Positions 25,091 to 33,104 of a stretch of DNA of 64,000 nt are shown here, in pieces. Each line of letters starts with the position of its first letter. Positions within the stretch are counted from its first letter, which is position 1. Both the position numbers and the translations under genes were made by a program. The notes under the pieces were generated by a model. The model ran no database searches. It worked only from the letters and a program-made list of their open reading frames with translations, and was not told the origin of the DNA. The stretch spans positions 918,790 to 982,789 of the forward strand of contig RPGP01000001.1 in assembly GCA_004193555.1 (NCBI GenBank). Direction: 5' to 3'. Origin of the DNA: Desulfobacteraceae bacterium Eth-SRB1. Its GTDB lineage: Bacteria > Desulfobacterota > Desulfobacteria > Desulfobacterales > ETH-SRB1.

Positions 25091-25423
25091 TCAGCCGCCG
25101 CCTGTGCCTCTTCCTTCAATATCTCTACCTGCAAGAGGGTTATAAAGCTTTATAATCGCCACCTTCATTACATCTAACATCTTTATATCCATTATGACAT
25201 TCATTAAGGTGTTTTCTCCTTCTTCAGGGAGCACACAGGCATTTGAATCGTCAAAGGTTAAATCCGGGAACCCCTTTACAAGCTTTTTTTTCTCCTTTTT
25301 TGTAACTTCAACCTGGAGCGCCTTTTTGCCGTCTATCTCCTTAACCTCGCCGGACAATCCCGCTCCATCAAGCTTCTTTAATTTCTCATCATCTAAAAAA
25401 ATATTAATGTAAAAATCCGCCAT
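25091..25423 (-). CDS. Hypothetical protein, 110 residues
   Basis: Not recognised. It is lysine- and acid-rich, predicted alpha/beta, with MADFYINIFLDDEKLKKLDG at the start and a glycine-rich tail (GRDIEGRGTGGG). No signal peptide or membrane helix. AGGAGG precedes the start. It sits 17 bp upstream of the dapA-like gene and shares its direction, so it is probably co-expressed with it. Confidence 0.75.
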   Translation of the reverse strand: MADFYINIFLDDEKLKKLDGAGLSGEVKEIDGKKALQVEVTKKEKKKLVKGFPDLTFDDSNACVLPEEGENTLMNVIMDIKMLDVMKVAIIKLYNPLAGRDIEGRGTGGG

Positions 25424-25850
25424 TTGATTACCTCCTGTTTGCTGTTAATTAACTCCTAACTTCCTGATTAACAAAAATTTTAAAAATATGATAACTTTTC
25501 TTAACCGCCTATAAATATTTTCAGTTTTTATATTAAAAATTTTAATTTCTGTCAAGAATCTTCTCACAGCTCTGGAGATTTGACATAGCGCAGATTCAAT
25601 CGGAAGTGATGTTGCTACCGGCAATTTGCCTTTTGAACTTTACGTTATATCTTGTATGTTGAATGATTGATGTGCTATATTTTATTAAATAATGCCTGTC
25701 CGAAAAGTTTGGTTTTTGGTAGGTTGGGTTGAGCGTAATCAGTTAGGTTGGGTTTCGCACCTCAACCCAACCTACGAATATCAAGCAATTACCAAATCGC
25801 GAAACAGCATAATATAGCTTTTTACGAAATTGTCAGGAGTAACAGTTTTA
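25424..25850. other. Divergent intergenic region with a family D repeat
   Basis: Promoters for the leftward 25423 gene and the rightward ycaO gene must lie here, but none is clear. A palindromic element (25719-25775) with GTAGGTTGGGTTGAGC at one end and CAACCCAACCTAC at the other sits in the middle. It is extended by a conserved tail to about 25799 that recurs near 36690. Confidence 0.6.
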
Positions 25851-27164
25851 ATGGAATTCCAAAATTGCGTCAGAAACAAATATGGCAAGTGTGATTTTCC
25901 GTCCAATACGATCAGCAGAATAAAAGACGGGTTACGAAAATTAAATCTTGAGGTTGAGTACTCCAGCTTTCGAGTATCGGACAACATTTACTGGGGGCGG
26001 ATATGGATTGATTCAATAAGGATAGTCTGTAATGGAAAAGGCATTACCCCGGAGCTTGCGGAGGCCAGCGCATACGCAGAACTGGCTGAACGGTTCAGCG
26101 CTGGGCTGTTCTATCCGGTTTTTGAAGAACGGGTTAGATTCAACATCCCGGCCCTTTACAATGAAGAAACCAACAGGTTTCTTCATTTTGAATGGATGGA
26201 GGGATATTTATATGCCCACCAGGATAATTTGAAGGAAAACGTTCTAAGAATAGAAGACCTGCTGGCAAACGAAAGCCATTTAACGGATAAGGACATTGAG
26301 CATATCAAAAACAGCCGGATGGCCAGACATTGGGTTGACGGTTTTTCAATAGTTCATGAAGAGACAGTAAAAATTCCTGTCAATTTTGTTGCATATATTC
26401 ACGCTTCTAACGGGATGGCGGCAGGAAATACCATCGAAGAGGCGATGCTTCAGGCCTTATGTGAAATATTTGAACGTCATGTCCAGATACAGATAATTAA
26501 ACCTGAAAAAACAGTTCCATCAATTGATTTGGATTCTGTGGACAATGGCGTCATAAAGGATATGATCAAATTTTATCAGGAAAAGAATGTTGATGTAATA
26601 ATCAAGGATCTTTCTCTTGATGGACTGTTGCCCTGCATAGGCGTCCTGTTCATCAACCACAATTTGCCTCCTGATCGACTGGAACATAAAATACTGATAC
26701 CGGGCGCATCTTTCAACCTGGAGGAAGGTCTGACAAGATGTTTTACAGAAAGCATGCAGGGCCGTGAAACTCTACTGACCCCCCGTCCGCAGTTAGATAA
26801 ACCGCTCGTCCATCGATCTAAGGTTGGCAATTATTACCTGTTAATGAAATGCGGTATTTCGCCTAAAGATATTTCATTTCTTGAGCAGGGAGAATTCGTT
26901 GCTTACAGGAACAGTAAAATCAAGAATATTTTTGGCGAAATTGAGGAAATCAAGAGAATATGTAAACTGTTAAATACCGATTGCATAATATTAGATCACA
27001 CCCATCCGGTATTGGACTTTCCAGTAGTAAGGGTAATTATTCCACGTATTTCTGACTTTTTACCTTTCTTGACTCAGGACATTCTCGTATCTGAATCAAC
27101 AAGACCGTCTTCTGCGTGGCGTGGAGCAAGGTTCAGCAAGACAATGCAGAGTTTTTTTAAATAG
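25851..27164 (+). CDS. YcaO-like cyclodehydratase-family protein
   Basis: YcaO enzymes use ATP to activate peptide backbone amides, giving azolines or thioamides. The 437-residue protein has the YcaO ATP-binding pattern: GKGITPELAEASAYAELAER near residue 70, GMAAGNTIEEAMLQALCEIF with ERH following near 195, and KILIPGASFNLEEGLTRCFT near 285. It lacks a fused TPR, but a TPR gene follows (27505). The open frame begins at a TTG (25830); ATG 25851, with AGGAG upstream, is preferred. No precursor peptide or partner E1-like gene was seen nearby. Confidence 0.87.
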   Translation: MEFQNCVRNKYGKCDFPSNTISRIKDGLRKLNLEVEYSSFRVSDNIYWGRIWIDSIRIVCNGKGITPELAEASAYAELAERFSAGLFYPVFEERVRFNIPALYNEETNRFLHFEWMEGYLYAHQDNLKENVLRIEDLLANESHLTDKDIEHIKNSRMARHWVDGFSIVHEETVKIPVNFVAYIHASNGMAAGNTIEEAMLQALCEIFERHVQIQIIKPEKTVPSIDLDSVDNGVIKDMIKFYQEKNVDVIIKDLSLDGLLPCIGVLFINHNLPPDRLEHKILIPGASFNLEEGLTRCFTESMQGRETLLTPRPQLDKPLVHRSKVGNYYLLMKCGISPKDISFLEQGEFVAYRNSKIKNIFGEIEEIKRICKLLNTDCIILDHTHPVLDFPVVRVIIPRISDFLPFLTQDILVSESTRPSSAWRGARFSKTMQSFFK

Positions 27165-27174
27165 CAGACCAGAG

Positions 27175-27466
27175 GAGCTTGTCCGAAAATTTGGTCTCGC
27201 TTTCACACTTTTTCGTTACGGACATAATTTTCGGACAAACTCCCTGGCAATTCCGTTTTTTCTTGACATCAGGATGGCGCCATAATAACCAGAAAACATA
27301 ATAATACCTAAGTTGAGCAATTTTTTGCGAAGATATGTGCTGAGATCTTGATGCATAAGGATTTGCAAAAACCGCAGGCATACCCGTGGATATGTCTAAG
27401 ATTTTTGCGAAGCCTTTATGCGCAAAAGATCGGCGCAGATCGAGTAAAAAATTGTTCAATTTAGGT
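27175..27466. repeat. Inverted repeat (27175-27242) plus family B copy 2 (27306-27466)
   Basis: TTGTCCGAAAATTTGG and CATAATTTTCGGACAA form a hairpin after the ycaO stop, which may serve as a terminator. The family B element at 27306-27466 begins ACCTAAGTTGAGCAATTTT and ends AATTGTTCAATTTAGGT. Compared with copy 1, GG has become AA on the left and CC has become TT on the right, so pairing is kept. Confidence 0.85.
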
Positions 27467-27504
27467 AATAGTTCAGCCACCAGGCACAAAGAAAGGATAT
27501 AATT

Positions 27505-28128
27505 ATGCAACAAGCAAAAAATGCGAAAGAATATATCGCTGCACAACGATCTGCAATAGCTTCAAATCCTGAATGCGGCATGTCCCATTACAACCTTGCT
27601 GTTGCCCTTCTGGGCATTAAAGAATATGGGGAAGCTGAAAATGAGCTTCATGCCGCAATCGATTGCACCCCAAATCTTGCTGAAGCATTTGTACAGTTGG
27701 GCGGGCTTTGTTTGCAGCGCGGGGACCTTGACGGTTGTCTTGAATACAACAAACACGCAACAAAGGTAAGGGCCGGGTTTTCTGAAGGTTATGGAAATAT
27801 AGGTTTTGTGCAGCTTCAGATGGGAGATGTTGACGAAGCCATCAGATCGCTTCAAAAGGCTATTGTATATAATTCCAAATTCTCACAGGCTTATGCTACA
27901 CTGGCAAATGCTTATTTGATGAAAGGGTTGATTAAAGAGAGTATTATAACAAATCTTAAAGCCCTTAAGCTGGAGCCTACCTTTGCTATCGCACACAATA
28001 ACCTTGCAATAGCCTATCTTGAGAATAAAGAATATGACCTGGCAGTCAAGCATTGTGATAAAGCGATTGAGCTTGGTTATGAAGTGGCTCCTGAAATTTT
28101 AAAAGAGATAGAAACACACCGAAAGTGA
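27505..28128 (+). CDS. TPR-repeat protein
   Basis: 207 residues, almost entirely tetratricopeptide repeats. About five units can be seen, for example GMSHYNLAVALLGIKEYGEA, AEAFVQLGGLCLQRGDLDGC, SEGYGNIGFVQLQMGDVDEA, SQAYATLANAYLMKGLIKES and AIAHNNLAIAYLENKEYDLA. TPR proteins are interaction scaffolds. AAAGGA lies before the ATG. There is no signal peptide, so it is cytoplasmic. It lies between ycaO and a kinase-like gene, all in one direction, and could present a client protein to YcaO. Confidence 0.9.
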   Translation: MQQAKNAKEYIAAQRSAIASNPECGMSHYNLAVALLGIKEYGEAENELHAAIDCTPNLAEAFVQLGGLCLQRGDLDGCLEYNKHATKVRAGFSEGYGNIGFVQLQMGDVDEAIRSLQKAIVYNSKFSQAYATLANAYLMKGLIKESIITNLKALKLEPTFAIAHNNLAIAYLENKEYDLAVKHCDKAIELGYEVAPEILKEIETHRK

Positions 28129-28265
28129 TTGGTCGAGTGGGAAATTAGTCGAGTAGTCGAGTGATCGAGTTGGGAATCGGGAACAGAGAACGATGGTAGG
28201 GCCGCCCTACGTGGCGGCTGTTTTCTCAAAGCATCCAGCAACCAGCAACGAGTAACCAGCAATCA
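28129..28265. repeat. Low-complexity GAGT/AACCAGC repeats
   Basis: GTCGAGTAGTCGAGTGATCG and AGCAACCAGCAACGAGTAACC are short tandem-like words. The second type also makes up the insertion in cobB (33796-33868). The first type recurs at 36885-36935. Confidence 0.7.
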
Positions 28266-29444
28266 ATGCCCCTTAAACCGCAATTCAAGTATTTTCTTTA
28301 CCGGTCAGATAATTTAATACAGAAAAACAGCAAGCTCTGGGCGATCCCCCTCCCAACAACAAGAAAACAACCTCAGAAAGCAACCGGCATTTCTGTCACC
28401 TGTGGAGACTACTTTAGCGCTGTCCATTCTTTTCTGGAACAAAACAGATTTGAAATCCTGACTTCCGCCTTTTCCAAGAGCATTAATCGTCAGATAATTC
28501 CTGAAGAAATCGAAGAAATTCGAGTTTGCCTGATAAAACACGGGGAATTTTATCATCCGTCCCTGATTGAAGCTGTTTTGAATAAACATAGTTATAAGTT
28601 TGTTGTAAATGTTGCAATATCCGTTACGGGCAGGGATTGTATCGAAAGAGAATACAGCTCTCTTAAAAGGCTGGGTAATGATTTTTCATCTTCATCTATT
28701 CCAGAGATTTATGGCTATGGAGAAGCCCGTGTCAAGAAAAGCAGGCATACGATGAGTATGTTCCTCGGTGAATGGTTTGAGGGTTTTAATGAGTTTCATA
28801 TTTCCCATGATGGGTCGGATAATAAATACAAAGTATTAGTCTGGGATTCTGAGAAGGGCAACTATTTTCTTTCTCCTGATAATACCCTGGAACTATACAG
28901 ACAGGCAGCCATGATTCTGACCGGTTATTATGATATTGAAACCTTTGAGCAGATATTTCCATGGCATCATGCTGCCGGAGACTTTGTCGTAAGGCTGCAA
29001 AACAGTGAGGCTGAACTAAAGCTTATAACGGTCAGGCAATATGCACCCATGTTTGCAAAAGAAAGGGATGAAAATACAGGCAGGGATGTTGAAATGATAT
29101 TAGAGGCATTACTGGTATTTTTATTAAACCTTTCAATCAGGATGCGGTTAGACAGGCTAAATGGAGTGGGTGACATTGTGTGGTCTGACGACATTGCCAT
29201 TCAAGGAACCCTGAAAGGTTTTTTCCAGGGTTTGCGCCGGAAAGATTCAACCGGTTTGTTTTCTGATTCTTTTGATACTTATTTCCATGATTATCTATTA
29301 TCATCCTGTACAGAGAAGGATTTTTATGATTTATCATCAGCTATTGTTAATTCATACAATCCATTAGCTCCGGAGATCTCTGTGATAAGACAGAATATAA
29401 AAAAGCACGCAGAGGTTCTTTTTAATGCCTTAACCAGCATATAA
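28266..29444 (+). CDS. Hypothetical protein, kinase-like fold suspected
   Basis: 392 residues, no firm family. The layout recalls the protein-kinase/aminoglycoside-phosphotransferase fold. There is an N-lobe-like FVVNVAISVTGRDCIEREYS and SSLKRLG with a conserved glutamate, then IPEIYGYGEARV, a hinge-like MFLGEWFEGFNEFHIS, and FPWHHAAGDFVVRLQ in the position of a catalytic loop. No classical DFG or HxD is certain. It follows the TPR gene in the same direction after a low-complexity spacer and precedes dsrAB. The possible link with YcaO and TPR is inference from order alone. Confidence 0.6.
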   Translation: MPLKPQFKYFLYRSDNLIQKNSKLWAIPLPTTRKQPQKATGISVTCGDYFSAVHSFLEQNRFEILTSAFSKSINRQIIPEEIEEIRVCLIKHGEFYHPSLIEAVLNKHSYKFVVNVAISVTGRDCIEREYSSLKRLGNDFSSSSIPEIYGYGEARVKKSRHTMSMFLGEWFEGFNEFHISHDGSDNKYKVLVWDSEKGNYFLSPDNTLELYRQAAMILTGYYDIETFEQIFPWHHAAGDFVVRLQNSEAELKLITVRQYAPMFAKERDENTGRDVEMILEALLVFLLNLSIRMRLDRLNGVGDIVWSDDIAIQGTLKGFFQGLRRKDSTGLFSDSFDTYFHDYLLSSCTEKDFYDLSSAIVNSYNPLAPEISVIRQNIKKHAEVLFNALTSI

Positions 29445-29906
29445 AGTGTTAGTTGTTAGGTGTTAACTATATGATTAAACATATAATTCTTTTAACATGG
29501 CCCCTGACAACTGACCACTGATTACTGATGAATTCGACTTTCTACAAATTCATCAATAATTGTTTAGTACGCACAATATATGGAACATTTTACAGGTTAA
29601 TCCTCAAGATAAAGTGGTAAAATTCGGAATGAATATTTTATTCTTCATAACCTTATGAAACCGGTCTTTTTTTATTGACAATAAACAGAATTAATTTTAA
29701 AAGCACTATGTTATTATAGATGTGTTGATAATTTTGACTTTTTACGAACTCATCAATGTTAATACAGCATTAAGCTGCCAAAATAAAATTATAAAAAATA
29801 TATAACTGCAAAGTGAGAGGAGGTGACCACAAAAACTCTGAATGTGACAGTTAATTGTATTTTATAGTCAAAACGGCGAATTTTCTAAACTAATGGAGGT
29901 AAAACA
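29445..29906. other. dsrAB upstream region
   Basis: Family C-like ends occur at 29528-29557 (GACTTTCTACAAATTCATC) and 29733-29757 (GACTTTTTACGAACTCATC), with AT-rich sequence between. The dsrA promoter should lie in 29760-29890. GGAGG lies nine bases before the dsrA ATG, and another AGGAGG at 29819 has no matching gene. No palindromic operator was obvious. Confidence 0.5.
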
Positions 29907-31223
29907 ATGGCAAAATTTGAAACTCCTTTTTTAGACCAGCTTGAAAGCGGGCCATGGCCGAGTTTTGTGTCCGATCTGAAGCAGGAGGCTGAAGCAAGGG
30001 CAAAAAATGAAAAAAATATTGAATACCAGATCCCTCAGGATTGCTGTGATGACCTTCTGGGCGTGCTTGAATTATCCTATAAGCACGGCAGGACTCACTG
30101 GAAACACGGTGGAATCGTTGGTGTATTCGGTTATGGAGGCGGAGTTATAGGAAGATATTGTGACCAGCCGGAGATGTTTCCCGGTGTTGCGGCTTTTCAT
30201 ACTATGCGCGTCAACCAGCCTTCAGGTAAATTTTATACTGCAAAATATCTTGAAGAACTCTGCGAACTCTGGGAACGCCGCGGAAGCGGTCTTACAAACA
30301 TGCATGGCGCAACCGGAGACATTGTTTTTCTTGGAACAACAACACCGCAGCTTGAAGAAGTCTTCTGGGAATTGGGACATAACCTGAACCAGGACATCGG
30401 CGGCTCCGGTTCAAATCTGCGTACTCCTTCCTGCTGTATAGGACAGGCGCGATGCGAATTCGCCTGTTTTGATACGCAGGATATTTGTCACGATCTTACA
30501 AATGAGTATCAGGATGAGCTTCATCGTCCTGCATTTCCGTATAAGTTTAAATTCAAATTTGACGGCTGCCCCAACTGCTGTGTGGCATCCATTGCACGAT
30601 CCGATCTTTCCTTTATCGGCACATGGCGTGATGATATACGCATCGATCAGGAAGCTGTTAAGGCTTACGTCGGTGGAGAAATACCGCCAAATGCCGGAGC
30701 TCATGCAGGCCGCGACTGGGGTCCGTTTGATATTCAGAAAGAGGTTATAGATCTTTGCCCCACTAAATGCATGAAGTATGAAGATGGAAAGCTTGAAGTC
30801 AACACACCTGAATGCACAAGGTGCATGCACTGTATTAATGTCATGCCGAAAGCTCTCAGGGTTGGCAATGACAAAGGCGCCTCTCTTCTCGTCGGCGCCA
30901 AGGCTCCTATTCTTGATGGCGCGCAAATGGCCACTCTTCTCGTTCCTTTTATCAAGATTGAATCGCCTTATACTGAAATCAAGGAAACAGTAATTGAGCC
31001 TATTTGGGATTGGTGGATGGAAGAAGGCAAAAACCGTGAACGTCTCGGTGAATTAATCAAACGTGAGGGTATGCAGAAGGTACTTGAGGTAACCGGTTTT
31101 AAGGCAGATCCGCGAATGATTCAGGAACCCCGGTCAAATCCGTATATATTCTGGAAAGAGGATGAGGTTCCAGGCGGTTTTCAGCGTGATATTAACGAAT
31201 TTAGAAAATTTCATCAAAGATAG
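29907..31223 (+). CDS. dsrA: Dissimilatory sulfite reductase alpha subunit
   Basis: DsrAB reduces sulfite to a DsrC-bound trisulfide in the last step of sulfate respiration. The 438-residue subunit shows the siroheme-[4Fe-4S] ligands in [17 protein letters not shown] and [17 protein letters not shown], and an inserted ferredoxin domain with [20 protein letters not shown] and [21 protein letters not shown]-like substrate residues and the N-terminal [19 protein letters not shown] are typical. It is cytoplasmic. dsrB follows after 13 bp. It is the bacterial, reductive type because dsrD is adjacent. Confidence 0.98.
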   Translation: MAKFETPFLDQLESGPWPSFVSDLKQEAEARAKNEKNIEYQIPQDCCDDLLGVLELSYKHGRTHWKHGGIVGVFGYGGGVIGRYCDQPEMFPGVAAFHTMRVNQPSGKFYTAKYLEELCELWERRGSGLTNMHGATGDIVFLGTTTPQLEEVFWELGHNLNQDIGGSGSNLRTPSCCIGQARCEFACFDTQDICHDLTNEYQDELHRPAFPYKFKFKFDGCPNCCVASIARSDLSFIGTWRDDIRIDQEAVKAYVGGEIPPNAGAHAGRDWGPFDIQKEVIDLCPTKCMKYEDGKLEVNTPECTRCMHCINVMPKALRVGNDKGASLLVGAKAPILDGAQMATLLVPFIKIESPYTEIKETVIEPIWDWWMEEGKNRERLGELIKREGMQKVLEVTGFKADPRMIQEPRSNPYIFWKEDEVPGGFQRDINEFRKFHQR

Positions 31224-31236
31224 GAGGGGAATAATC

Positions 31237-32382
31237 ATGGCATTTATATCTTCAGGATACAATCCAGACAAACCGATGGAAAACAGGCTTACTGACCTCG
31301 GTCCGAGACATTTTGCAGAATTTTACCCTCCTGTTGTTGCAAAAAATAAGGGTAAATGGCTGTATCATGAAATTCTGGAACCTGGCATTTTGGTTCATGT
31401 CGCAGAATCAGGCGATAAGTGTTATACAATTAGAGTAGGTGGATGTCGTTTCATGAGCGTAACCCATATTCGCGAAATTAATGAAATCGCAAACAAATAT
31501 TGTGATGGATACTTAAGGTTTACGACCAGAAACAACATCGAATTCATGACTGATAAAGAAGAAAACGTAAAACCCTTAAAAGAGGATCTTCTTAGCAGAA
31601 AACATCCCGCAGGGAGTTACAAATTTCCAATCGGTGGAACCGGCGCAGGTATTACCAATGTCGTGCACACACAGGGATGGATTCATTGTCATACACCTGC
31701 CACTGACGCATCAGGGACGGTAAAAGCAACCATGGATGCGCTCTTTGATCAATTTACCGAGATGAAGCTTCCTGCAAAGCTTCGAGTATCCATGGCATGC
31801 TGTCTGAACATGTGCGGCGCGGTTCATTGCTCTGACATCGCAATTTTAGGCTATCACCGCAAACCACCGATGATCGATCATGAATATATCGACAAGATGT
31901 GCGAAATTCCTCTCGCTATTGCCGCATGTCCAACAGCGGCTATTAAACCGACCAAAATTGAGATAGGCGGCAAGGAACTGAAGACCGTTTCGATTAAAGA
32001 GGAAAAGTGCATGTACTGCGGCAATTGTTACACAATGTGTCCATCTATGCCTCTTGCTGATACTGAAGGCGACGGAATAGTGCTGATGGCCGGCGGTAAA
32101 ATTTCCAACAGGATAGACGCGCCGAAGTTCTCAAAGGTAGTTGTGGCCTTTATTCCGAACGAACAGCCACGCTGGCCTACCATGACCGATACAATTAAGA
32201 GAATAGTCGATACTTACTCAAAAGATGCCAATAAGTATGAACGTCTCGGCCAGTGGGCTGAAAGAATCGGATGGGAAAGATTTTTTGAAAAATGTGAACT
32301 TGAATTTACCCATCATCTTATCGATGATTTCCGCGATCCTGCTTACTATACATGGCGTCAGACAACAAACTTTAAGTTCTAA
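31237..32382 (+). CDS. dsrB: Dissimilatory sulfite reductase beta subunit
   Basis: 381 residues, partner of DsrA in the alpha2beta2 enzyme. Siroheme and cluster ligands lie in [20 protein letters not shown] and CPTAAIKP, and the ferredoxin domain is [20 protein letters not shown]. The N-terminus [20 protein letters not shown] begins at ATG 31237 with AGGAGGGG upstream; the frame is open further upstream inside dsrA, but that is not a start. The protein ends [12 protein letters not shown], as usual for DsrB. A strong hairpin follows at 32399. Confidence 0.98.
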   Translation: MAFISSGYNPDKPMENRLTDLGPRHFAEFYPPVVAKNKGKWLYHEILEPGILVHVAESGDKCYTIRVGGCRFMSVTHIREINEIANKYCDGYLRFTTRNNIEFMTDKEENVKPLKEDLLSRKHPAGSYKFPIGGTGAGITNVVHTQGWIHCHTPATDASGTVKATMDALFDQFTEMKLPAKLRVSMACCLNMCGAVHCSDIAILGYHRKPPMIDHEYIDKMCEIPLAIAACPTAAIKPTKIEIGGKELKTVSIKEEKCMYCGNCYTMCPSMPLADTEGDGIVLMAGGKISNRIDAPKFSKVVVAFIPNEQPRWPTMTDTIKRIVDTYSKDANKYERLGQWAERIGWERFFEKCELEFTHHLIDDFRDPAYYTWRQTTNFKF

Positions 32383-32398
32383 ACAGATAGTTTTAACC

Positions 32399-32427
32399 GG
32401 CAGGGAACACAAACCGTGTTCCCTGCC
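32399..32427 (+). terminator. Perfect hairpin after dsrB
   Basis: GGCAGGGAACAC (32399-32410) pairs perfectly with GTGTTCCCTGCC (32416-32427) around a five-base loop. Only a short T run follows, so it probably protects the dsrAB 3' end or terminates partially before dsrD. Confidence 0.75.
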
Positions 32428-32434
32428 TTGAATA

Positions 32435-32576
32435 GAGACCTTTGAAAAATGTTCAATTTTGTTCGAGTATAAAGAAGGCGAAAATTTCAACCGGAGGAAT
32501 ACATTGAGTATTTCGAGGATTGCAATTTGAGCTTGACGCAGTAATCGGGCAAAAGGGGACGTTTTGCAAAAGTCTC
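32435..32576. repeat. Family A repeat inserted between dsrB and dsrD
   Basis: A 142-bp copy: starts GAGACCTTTGAAAAATG, ends ACGTTTTGCAAAAGTCTC. It lies between the dsrB hairpin and the dsrD ribosome-binding site, inside what is normally a compact operon. Confidence 0.88.
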
Positions 32577-32597
32577 GAATAGAAAAGGGGCATGATA

Positions 32598-32837
32598 ATG
32601 GATCAAGCTGAAGCAACCGAAAAAATTGTTGCAGCGCTGAAAAAGAAAGCAAAAACAAAGTCAAAATTTTATTTTAATGACCTCGCTAAAATACTTGATG
32701 AAAAGCCCAGGGCTGCAAAAAAGTTTATTAACCTGATGGTAACAGATGGAATTCTTGAGTACTGGTCAAGCGGCAGCACCTCGATGTATGGGCTTAAAGG
32801 GGCCGGAAAACAGTCTGCTGGCGAAGGCGAGGACTAA
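32598..32837 (+). CDS. dsrD: DsrD, winged-helix activator of sulfite reductase
   Basis: 79 residues, the usual size (78 in Desulfovibrio vulgaris). DsrD is a winged-helix protein found with reductive dsrAB and described as an allosteric activator of DsrAB. The sequence KSKFYFNDLAKILDEKPRAA, KKFINLMVTDGILEYWSSGS and TSMYGLKG matches. Either ATG 32592 or 32598 can start it; AAAAGGGG lies just before. A family A repeat separates it from dsrB. Confidence 0.95.
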   Translation: MDQAEATEKIVAALKKKAKTKSKFYFNDLAKILDEKPRAAKKFINLMVTDGILEYWSSGSTSMYGLKGAGKQSAGEGED

Positions 32838-32899
32838 AAGATTTTCAATTTGAGACTTTTTTGATATTTTGCGCTGTAATAAAAAATAGATTTTATTGT

Positions 32900-32958
32900 G
32901 TGGCATAAGGCGTAAGGCATTTTATTTTTATAATTTTGCGTCTTATGCCATTTCTTTT
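32900..32958 (+). terminator. Rho-independent terminator after dsrD
   Basis: TGGCATAAGGCGTAA pairs with TTGCGTCTTATGCCA with two near-matches, and TTTCTTTTT follows. This closes the dsrABD transcription unit; cobB then needs its own promoter. Confidence 0.75.
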
Positions 32959-33104
32959 TGAATTGCCTCGCAGCTTCTACAAGCTGCAGGGTTCTTCAAC
33001 ATGCAATATAAACTTGAATCCTCAGTTTAGCATCAAGGCCTTTTGCCTTTATGTTTCAATCAACCGTAAACTGTGAACCGTAAACTGTGAACAGCTACAA
33101 ATAC

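Noticed and set aside
27157-27546. 129-codon leftward frame
   Set aside because: It reads through the inverted repeat and family B element and overlaps the TPR gene start.
29824-29868. 14-codon leader peptide before dsrA (GTG start)
   Set aside because: The AGGAGG touches the start codon with no spacing and the peptide has no attenuation-like codons.
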